Below are positions 1-6,400 of a DNA stretch of 20,172 nucleotides, piece after piece. The stretch is from a virus, in IMG/VR virus record IMGVR_UViG_3300021963_000830, positions 1 to 20,172 of that record; one strand, written 5' to 3'. Position numbers and translations under genes: made by a program. Each line of letters begins with the position of its first letter. Position 1 is the first letter of the stretch. The notes beneath the pieces are model-generated. The model saw nothing but the letters and a program-made list of their open reading frames with translations, searched no databases and was not told the DNA's origin.

Positions 1-583
1 GGTTAACTTTACGATTCTTTAGGTCGATGATAGCGTCACCAATACCCCGTAGCTTAACGTAGGCATCACACCTTCCCGCATAGCCTGCGCCGACAAGACC
101 CTTTTCGCACCAGTAGGTTTTCTCAACATTCTTTTCTGCCCACTCGCTGAATGTTTTGATGTACGGAGCAAGTGTTTCATCTCTGGATACGGCTCTTCCC
201 AATAGGATGTTTTCCATTTCGGTGTGCATTTTCGTGCCGTGTTCAGCTGCCTTCGTTGTTGATTCTTTAGAGTCCTTAACCACTCTTCGAGCGTAGGTTT
301 CGAGCGTTTCATCTGCCTCCTTCGGAAGTGTGAGCGAGGACATAATAGCCTGCTCTATCTTCCACGCCGTCAATTGCGGCTTATCCATAATGCCAAGCAC
401 GCTGGTTACGGATGGGTACAATCCCATCTGGCGCGCATCGGCTACGGTTGTGTTTCTTTCTTTTCCGTTCTTGCCAATCACAACGTGGGCAGATTCACCC
501 TCGGCTGTGTACCAATGTCCCGCCTGGTCAGTAGCGACCAAGCGGGAATTGGTAGGCTCTTTCGCTGTGATTGTAAGAGCCAT
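1..583 (-). CDS. RecB/Cas4-type PD-(D/E)XK nuclease, partial (3' end beyond window)
   Basis: The frame is open from ATG at 583 to the window edge (194 codons, no stop), so the C-terminus is missing. Visible motifs fit the RecB/lambda-exonuclease-like PD-(D/E)XK fold: an EHGTKMHTEME helix near residues 114-124, which resembles the conserved G-x-x-x-H-x-x-x-E helix of RecB-type nucleases, then D173 in GYAGRCDAY and the IIDLKNRK strand giving D187-x-K189. Known family members degrade or resect double-stranded DNA during phage recombination and replication. The start lies 5 bases after the stop of the ssDNA-binding-like gene, so the two are probably co-translated and may work together, as exonuclease and SSB/annealing pairs do. 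Family assignment is fairly firm; the exact role (exonuclease for recombination or host DNA degradation) is inferred. Confidence 0.8.
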   Translation of the reverse strand, partial: MALTITAKEPTNSRLVATDQAGHWYTAEGESAHVVIGKNGKERNTTVADARQMGLYPSVTSVLGIMDKPQLTAWKIEQAIMSSLTLPKEADETLETYARRVVKDSKESTTKAAEHGTKMHTEMENILLGRAVSRDETLAPYIKTFSEWAEKNVEKTYWCEKGLVGAGYAGRCDAYVKLRGIGDAIIDLKNRKVN

Positions 584-588
584 TTGAT

Positions 589-1230
589 TTAGAATGGCAC
601 TTGGTTGCCGTCTTCGTCCACCTCGACCTTAGTGGCCGTGGACTTGCCAGCAGCGGTAGCAAACTCCTTGGATGCGCGGATCTTCTCCTGCAACCAATCG
701 GGCATATCGTTGAACTGCCCAGCTTCACCCTGCTCGATCTCGTAATACAACTGATCGTTTGTGGTGGTAGCTGGCGCTTTCATTCCCTTGGGGAGTTTGG
801 ATGCACCCGCAATGGCGCAGTACTGCCGACCCTGCTGGCTGGTCTTGTGGATCAGCGTCAGCATAGCTGGCTTTCCCAATAGGTTCTTCAAGCTGAATGC
901 TTGCAGTTCCTTGGATGTGAAGGTTTGACCGCGCCATTGTTCGAGAAGCTTGCGAAGGCTTGCCTTCTCGCCAAGGCTGCGGGTCTGTTCGATGGAAACG
1001 ACCATCGGCTTTTGGACTGTGGTGCGTTTGCCATTCTCCTCGACTTCAAACTCATCGGTTTGATCGGGCAACTCGAAAGTTAGACGGACTTTTGGTGTCC
1101 ACTTCTCTTGGTTGTCCCAATTGGTTTTCTGGTGGCCTAGGTCAACTAGGCTGTAAAGAACGCCAACAGTTGCACCAGCTTCGGGCAACTTGCGTTCCAT
1201 CTTCTGCGATTCACTTATGGTTAATGCCAT
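589..1230 (-). CDS. Probable phage ssDNA-binding / replication-associated protein
   Basis: This is a 213-residue protein starting at ATG 1230 behind a strong ribosome site (AAGGAGA, about 8 bases upstream). The sequence has the layout of a phage OB-fold-like family often found beside recombination nucleases: a YSLVDLG strand near residue 26, a strand ending FELPD (about residue 55), an EQTRSLGEKASLRKLLEQW segment (about 81-99), then FTSKEL and the LLGKPAML strand. The tail is acidic and ends in VPF, reminiscent of the acidic hydrophobic C-terminal tips of SSB proteins. It lies between a resolvase-like gene and a RecB-like nuclease, which supports a role on single-stranded DNA. I recognise the family by pattern only; no characterised member is named here. 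It could be another OB-fold replication accessory protein. Confidence 0.55.
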   Translation of the reverse strand: MALTISESQKMERKLPEAGATVGVLYSLVDLGHQKTNWDNQEKWTPKVRLTFELPDQTDEFEVEENGKRTTVQKPMVVSIEQTRSLGEKASLRKLLEQWRGQTFTSKELQAFSLKNLLGKPAMLTLIHKTSQQGRQYCAIAGASKLPKGMKAPATTTNDQLYYEIEQGEAGQFNDMPDWLQEKIRASKEFATAAGKSTATKVEVDEDGNQVPF

Positions 1231-1242
1231 TGTAGTATCTCC

Positions 1243-1704
1243 TTATTTATTTGGGTTTAGTTTTGGTTGTATGTATGGGGTAAGTTCTTCTTGATTATGT
1301 ACCCAAAATCCAGCACCAACTGTGGTTGACATAGGATTGTTAGGTACATATTCGATCTTCACATTTGCAGGCGCGATCTGTCGAGCTAATTCGCACACGC
1401 TGTCGGCGGTCAGTATGACTAGCCACTCCTTGCGACCATTACGGCGAAAGAATACTGATGGGATTTTGCCCTTCGGACAATCTCGCTTGGATTGTTCCAT
1501 CCACTCTTCGGGTTTGAGTGCTTGGCATCGTTTGCCTTCAATGTGAAAAGGGAAGTTCTCGCAAACCACATCCCCGCTACCACCCTCTGGATTGCCTGCG
1601 AACTGTTGGCTACGGCGAGCCTTCTGCCAGCCCTGCTCCCGCAGGTAGTTTGCTAATTCTCGCTCACCCGCTGCGCCCTTAGCCCGACTATTGATTTTGC
1701 CCAT
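1243..1704 (-). CDS. Holliday-junction-resolvase-like PD-(D/E)XK nuclease
   Basis: This 153-residue protein has a basic N-terminus and the classic Hjc-type arrangement: G-E-R-E (E14) in the first helix, GSGDVV with D45, and FHIEGKR with E56-x-K58. These four positions form the expected metal-binding and catalytic set, so the enzyme looks intact. Family members cut branched DNA, resolving recombination and replication intermediates before packaging. The C-terminal 50 residues are not part of the core fold I recognise. Start ATG 1704 has no clear Shine-Dalgarno; a small hairpin sits just upstream (see 1705-1758). It is followed after 12 bases by the ssDNA-binding-like gene, in keeping with a recombination operon. 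Confidence 0.72.
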   Translation of the reverse strand: MGKINSRAKGAAGERELANYLREQGWQKARRSQQFAGNPEGGSGDVVCENFPFHIEGKRCQALKPEEWMEQSKRDCPKGKIPSVFFRRNGRKEWLVILTADSVCELARQIAPANVKIEYVPNNPMSTTVGAGFWVHNQEELTPYIQPKLNPNK

Positions 1705-1758
1705 TGGTTGGGTTTAGCTGTCAACCCATACCAGTGTCGATATATATTTTAATCTATT
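1705..1758 (-). promoter_or_regulatory. Longest intergenic gap, AT-rich with a small hairpin before the resolvase gene
   Basis: This 54-base gap is the longest in the window. Positions 1709-1714 (TGGGTT) and 1723-1728 (AACCCA) can form a 6-bp stem with an 8-base loop, beginning 5 bases from the resolvase start codon, where a ribosome site would be expected and none is visible. The part near 1740-1755 is very AT-rich. It could hold a promoter or a translational control element; neither is proven by the sequence. Confidence 0.25.
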
Positions 1759-1938
1759 TTAGTTGCGCCAAGTCTTATTAGCTCTGCTAATATCCTCATT
1801 AAATCGTCTAATCATTGCCATCATGGTAAGCTTCTCGACTATCTTCTTGTTCTTCTTGACCCAAGCCACGGCCTCATCAAAGGATTCTGCATCCTTCAGC
1901 CCTTCCTCAAACTTAGCCCACGCCTCTTTCTCGTTCAC
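1759..1938 (-). CDS. Small helical protein of unknown function
   Basis: I place the start at GTG 1938 (59 residues), because that GTG overlaps the TGA of the upstream nuclease gene as GTGA, matching the ATGA couplings seen elsewhere in this window. A longer form beginning at TTG 1980 (73 residues) would overlap the upstream gene by 46 bases and is less likely. The protein is charged and appears wholly helical, with an AWVKKNKKIVEKL segment in the middle. It ends in a basic stretch (RANKTWRN). No known domain is recognised. Its place between two nuclease genes suggests a role in phage DNA metabolism, which is inference from position only. Confidence 0.6.
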   Translation of the reverse strand: MNEKEAWAKFEEGLKDAESFDEAVAWVKKNKKIVEKLTMMAMIRRFNEDISRANKTWRN

Positions 1939-2318
1939 AAGCTTTGGAATACACGCCAGTTCTGACCTGTCGAGGGGCAAAGCTTAGTTGTTATGCTTTT
2001 ACATTTTGCGATGGGCAACAGCCAGAATAGATCATCGTTCATGCCCCAGCAGGCCACATAATCCACGCCACTAATAGCGCGCTTGGGGATGTTAAATCCA
2101 TTGCCACTGCTGGTAGTGAAGCGATACTTGGTGCGCCCAGGCTCTATGGCTTGGGCGGTCTTAACCTGGATGCGGTAAAACTTATTATTCTTCTCAGCCA
2201 CCACATCGTACCCCGCGAAATCCTCATAGGGCGTAAGCACGTTGTACCCGCAGCGTAGCAACGCGCCAGTAACGCGAGCTACCCCTACCGCACCAACTTG
2301 GCGTGATGTTAATTTCAT
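1935..2318 (-). CDS. PD-(D/E)XK endonuclease (PDDEXK_5-like)
   Basis: This 127-residue protein starts at ATG 2318. It matches the small nuclease family typified by group I intron endonuclease-like proteins: an opening helix (GAVGVARVTGALLRCGYNV), a YEDFAGYDVV segment carrying the conserved aspartate (D38), and the FYRIQVKTA strand in which Q-V-K takes the place of the usual E/D-x-K. The later IPKRAISGVDYVACW and LLPIAK segments also fit the family core. The canonical glutamate of the first helix is not obvious (VGVAR where GE is often seen), so catalytic competence is less certain than for the resolvase. It is the first minus-strand gene after the divergent gap with the plus-strand gene, so it may head an early-gene operon. 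Confidence 0.7.
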   Translation of the reverse strand: MKLTSRQVGAVGVARVTGALLRCGYNVLTPYEDFAGYDVVAEKNNKFYRIQVKTAQAIEPGRTKYRFTTSSGNGFNIPKRAISGVDYVACWGMNDDLFWLLPIAKCKSITTKLCPSTGQNWRVFQSL

Positions 2319-2356
2319 GCTTGACGGCTTTCGGTTTGTGCTAGAGACTTTTTCCT
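2319..2356. promoter_or_regulatory. Divergent intergenic gap between exported protein and nuclease gene
   Basis: Only 38 bases separate the divergent start codons at 2318 (minus) and 2357 (plus), so both promoters must be compact or lie within the opposite gene. On the plus strand TTGACG (2321-2326) resembles a sigma-70 -35 box, but no good -10 box lies at the right distance. No convincing Shine-Dalgarno precedes either start. Confidence 0.3.
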
Positions 2357-2722
2357 ATGAAAGCAATAATAACTATAACACTGACGGCGATGCTGATGGC
2401 ATCGGTGATGGCGGAAGATGATGATGGTGACGCTGCTGACTTTGTGGGAGCAGTGCTAAAACGCAACGGATTCTCATGTGGCCGTGGATGCGTAATATCA
2501 GAGAATGGTGGAATGGCTTATTCATCTTCATCTGGTAGGTCAATAATTTCAACTGAAGGTTTTTATTTTAAGTCTGGAAGTAGTGTTGTTGGTAAAGATG
2601 AGACATTCATATCGAAGTCTAGGAATTTCTTTTATGGAACTTCTGCAACGATTAAGGCTGGTTCTGCCTATATGAATGGAGACGCTGTTTGGGTTGGATC
2701 TCAAGAAGAGGATAATGATTAA
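2357..2722 (+). CDS. Small exported protein with four 14-residue repeats (only plus-strand gene)
   Basis: This 121-residue protein has a clear Sec signal peptide (residues 1-19; basic start, hydrophobic core, SVMA cleavage site). The mature part opens with an acidic run (EDDDGD), has a close cysteine pair (CGRGC, 41-45), and from G60 to S115 shows four consecutive units of exactly 14 residues. Each unit has a hydrophobic pair at positions 4-5 (II, VV, FF, YM) and a hydrophobic residue at position 12. This is what a small beta-solenoid or a YadA-head-like beta-roll would look like. The C-terminus is acidic again (QEEDND). It is the only gene on this strand and converges on the muramidase gene, the two stop codons sharing TTAA at 2719-2722. 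By orientation it resembles a moron: an independently expressed cargo gene that may act on the host surface. No homologue is recognised. Confidence 0.75.
   Translation: MKAIITITLTAMLMASVMAEDDDGDAADFVGAVLKRNGFSCGRGCVISENGGMAYSSSSGRSIISTEGFYFKSGSSVVGKDETFISKSRNFFYGTSATIKAGSAYMNGDAVWVGSQEEDND
2372..2380 (-). promoter_or_regulatory. Candidate extended -10 promoter for the leftward nuclease operon
   Basis: Read on the minus strand, this is TGTTATAGT, an extended -10 element (TG-n-TATAGT) one base from consensus. Transcription would start near 2365 and give a leader of about 47 bases to the ATG at 2318. There is no clear -35 box, which extended -10 promoters can tolerate. It lies inside the 5' end of the plus-strand gene. 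This is weak, motif-only evidence. Confidence 0.25.
2534..2701 (+). repeat. Four tandem 14-residue protein repeats (56 codons)
   Basis: Residues 60-115 of the exported protein divide into four 14-residue units, beginning GRSII, GSSVV, SRNFF and GSAYM. The hydrophobic columns align without gaps, but the DNA copies are well diverged, so this is an old repeat and not a recent slippage product. Confidence 0.6.
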
Positions 2723-3486
2723 GCTCCAAATATTGCGAGCCTATTTCGTATTCTGCTTTCGAGTCCACCAATAAACTTCTTTCTGGCTGGATTGCGTTCA
2801 GCCATTCGGTATTCGTCCTCAAGCTGGGCTTGGCTGGCTGCACGCATTAACGCCTTCGGGTCAACTTGGTTGATTGCAGCCAATGTCTTCGGACCTAACC
2901 CTCCATCTACCGTCACATTCTGCCCAAGTGTGTTCAGTCCTTGCTGGATGTACTTCGTTGCACCGCCCAGCCCACGATTAAACGCGAGATCCTGCGTGAA
3001 TGGCTGGAGTGCTTGTGGGAGTCTTTCGACGAGTGGCGCGGTATATCCTTGGATGTACTCTGCCGCAGCCTTCGCTCTTTCTTGCGCTGGGAGCGATGAG
3101 ATTCTTTTGAAGGCATCTGGATGATATTTGTCGTTAATACCAGCAACCTCGAAATTACCACCCATATCTCCTGCTGGCAATTTATAGACTTGCACGTTGC
3201 CTTGCTTGTCCTTCCTTGCCTCAAAATCAATCGTCTTTAACGCTGCTGTTTGTAGCGCATCTTGTTCTGGTTTTGTTTGCATAGGTTGTTGTTCCTCTAT
3301 AAATTCAAGTGTTGGCTGTTCTGGCGTGACTTGTGGCATTTGCTTGGCGTATTCTCTGGCCTTCTCGATTGGGGCAATCCTTCTTATCTCTTCTGGAACT
3401 GGCTCGTATCCAGTTCCAGTAAGTTCTCTTGCCACCATATCGTTTCTTAGGGAAACATCCTTGGATGGGTTTACTGAAAATTTCAT
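2719..3486 (-). CDS. GH108-type muramidase with C-terminal peptidoglycan-binding domain
   Basis: This 255-residue enzyme is expected to cleave the glycan strand of peptidoglycan. The GH108 core starts near residue 84: FEA with the likely catalytic Glu89, then GDMGGNFEVAGIN (106-118), matching the family's D-x-GG-x-T-x-x-GI stretch, and FNRG (169-172). A PG_binding_3-like region follows, with VDGGLGPKTL (193-202) and a basic C-terminal helix (RKKFIGGLESRI). Residues 1-80 are an extra Glu/Pro/Gln-rich extension lacking in typical endolysins. The gene overlaps the ejection protein by ATGA and has a ribosome site (GAGGTGAG) inside that gene. Context and extension suggest a virion-associated enzyme that opens the wall during DNA entry, though a role in final lysis is possible. 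Confidence 0.78.
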   Translation of the reverse strand: MKFSVNPSKDVSLRNDMVARELTGTGYEPVPEEIRRIAPIEKAREYAKQMPQVTPEQPTLEFIEEQQPMQTKPEQDALQTAALKTIDFEARKDKQGNVQVYKLPAGDMGGNFEVAGINDKYHPDAFKRISSLPAQERAKAAAEYIQGYTAPLVERLPQALQPFTQDLAFNRGLGGATKYIQQGLNTLGQNVTVDGGLGPKTLAAINQVDPKALMRAASQAQLEDEYRMAERNPARKKFIGGLESRIRNRLAIFGA

Positions 3487-6400
3487 TGCTTCTCACCTCG
3501 CTTAATTCTATTGCCATATTTTGATATAAACTGCTTCCGCACATCATCGCCTACTTGAGCATACGCACTGCGCAAGACGATTACCTTGTCTTCATCCTTC
3601 ATTCTCTTGAAAGTCTTGTCATCAAACATAACCTCTGCGGCCCTTCTGTTTGCCCTTCCGCGCATTCTTGCGTAATCCTCGTATAGTTCTGGATCAAGTC
3701 TATATTTAACATTATCCAACGTGAAATTGCGCAGTGGCTTTGGAGGCACAACGTCTCCATCATCCGTTGCTTTGAATATCTTGTAAATTCCAAGCGTGAT
3801 TGGATCGTACGAAACTTCACGGCCTTTCGTAACGTCAAAGAAGTTATATGCAATCGGATCAGCACCCTCTGGAGTTTGCGGGACTTCTCTTCCCCAGATG
3901 TCAATCCTCCTTGGCATATCTTCATCCATACTTGGCAACCTTCTGCTCAACACCTCTCCAAACACGTTAATCATTCTTTCAACGCCATCACCTGGCACAT
4001 CCTTGATCTGGAACTTATCTGGCATTGTTTCACGCATAGACCTAGAAACTGCGGTAAGAGTGTTCGGGAAAGGTATTGATGCCACAACGCCGTAGTAATC
4101 TGAAATCCATTTGTCCAGCGTTGCCCCACTTCCATCTAACATAGCCGAAAGCAAGCTATTCGTACCCTTCAAGAAGCTTTGGTTGAATGCAAACGAAAGC
4201 GTTTCTGGAAGAAGCGATGAAAGCTCAAATGATCCTTCTTTGCCTTGTTTTGTTGCATCCATAGCAGAATTAACAATCGACAAAATTGCTCCAGTAATAC
4301 CCATCTTGTCCAAGGAAATCACCTTATCCCCTGGCTCTATTGCGGTTGATTCACCATTTGCAAATCTATTTAACGCTGAAAGATTTATGTTTCTTGGTGC
4401 AAGAGTTTGATACTGTACATCCCTAATCTTTTCGGATGTCGATGGCTTTGATCCAATTATACCTTGATCTGAAAGAGTTTTTGCCACCCCAAGTAATACT
4501 GATCCAGTTAATGCTTTTCCAATAAGCATCTGTGACTTTCTGTAATCTTTTGCCACAGCAGCGCGCCGTGCTTTCTCTAAAGCATAAGGAGGAAGCGAAA
4601 ACTCAAGCATTTCGTCAATCACGTTTGCTGGTGTCTTTGCGTATGGAATGATTGATTTTCCAATCAATCTTGCTATTCCAGACCTATTCCCAGCACCAAA
4701 TAGATTTGCCGCGCTAAGTGCAGCCCTTGTCAATACCGTATCTTGCTGGAATACGGCTTCTGCCGCCTCTTGCTCAATCTTGGATAGCTGTTGCGCTGTT
4801 GGAAGACGAACTGCTGTTTGTAATGCTTTTCCAGTTAGGCCAGCTAATTGTGCTTGTTCCGATAGCAACCTAGCCTGGGCTATCCTTCTGAATGGAGCGT
4901 CACCAAGTTGCAACAAGCGCAACATAGTTTCGGCTGGAACTCCTAGCGTTGCCTCTGTTGCCAGCCGTAACCTATCCAATGCTTGAGTTGACGCACCCCT
5001 AAATCCCTTTTGAATTGGTTTCGCAAGACCCTCTCCAGTCCAGAATTGTTTGAACGCAGTAAGAGGCTTGAATCCTTTGATCTTCTCTCCAGACAACAAG
5101 CCTTCTGCACTTAATCCACGCTTTACGCCAACAAGACCCTCGCCAAGTCCACGCAATCCAGCCTTACCAGCCTCAATTGTTCTGGTTACTCCACCAGTTG
5201 GAGGGGCAATTAGCCTTGGTCCTAGCTCTTTGCCAGCAAGTTTTTGAAATGCCCTACCAATCTCCTGCGTAACAAACGCTCCTTGCCTACTAGCCATTCG
5301 CAGTGGCGAGTTAATGACGTTGCTCCAAAGATTTGTTACTAGAGATATTGGAGAAAGAAGATTGCCCTGGATTATCGTTGGTAGCGTTTCAGCAAATAGC
5401 TTTTTTGGGATAAGCCTTCCTTCAACAACTTGTAAATCATATAGTGATTTTGTGTAATTCTTTTCTGCATTGATTGCTGCCTTTATGTCAACATCATCAA
5501 GGCTATTCCTAGCCTTTTTAGCCAATGAATTAAATCTGTTTTCCGCGCTATTGGAAAGTTTCTTTAGGTTGGCAATCCTTCCAGCCATAGCCTCATCTAT
5601 TCTGTATCCACTCTTTTCAACAACCTTTGCAACCGCGCTTGCATAAGCAGTAGGTTGCATTTTGATTAGTTTGAAAACATTAAGCCTTTGACCGAGATCA
5701 GTCCCAGGCTTGGTAACCATCTCAAGATATTGGTTGGCACGAACAGCGTCACCAGCATCGGCGTACCGCTTGTACATCGTGACTTTTGCCACATCGCCAA
5801 CAATGTCATTCCTTGAGTTTGCCGCGCTTATGACATCTTCATTTGGAAGATCCAAGAATTGCTGTTCAAGCTCCTTGATTGATTTGGTCTTGTAAAGAAC
5901 ATCACCTTTAGCCACTTCACGCATCGTTGCTTCTGGAGCTAACTTCTGCTCAATGATCCTCTGTGGGGTCTTTCTAATCTTCTCGCCAACACCTGGAGTT
6001 GGAAGCTGAATGGGTTCTGCTGCAACCTTTGCTACTGCTTGCTCTGCCTTTGGAGCAACCCCTAGCGCATTCCTGATTAGCAATGTTTCCGAACCCTCTC
6101 TTGAGTGTGGCAATGTTACTCCCTCAATCCCTTGCTTTTTGAGCGAATCAAATACTGGCTTATCGAGCAAACCAGATTGAGGAGGAATTTTGTTTGAAAT
6201 TGAATTTCGCAATATATTGGCAAGCCTGACCTCTCCAGATGCCCTCAAGTCAGCCTCAACAGCAGACAAGGTTTTATAGAAATTATCTGGATTTCTCCAG
6301 TCAATGATCTTATCTGTCGGTATGTTTATCTCGTAAATTTTTCCCTGCTCTGCCAATGCTTTTTTGTATGCTTCAATTTTTTCTAGCGCAGAACTTGCTT

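Noticed and set aside
19-312. A 97-residue frame on the minus strand
   Set aside because: It overlaps, in another frame, the open RecB-like nuclease frame that runs from 583 to the edge with clear catalytic motifs.
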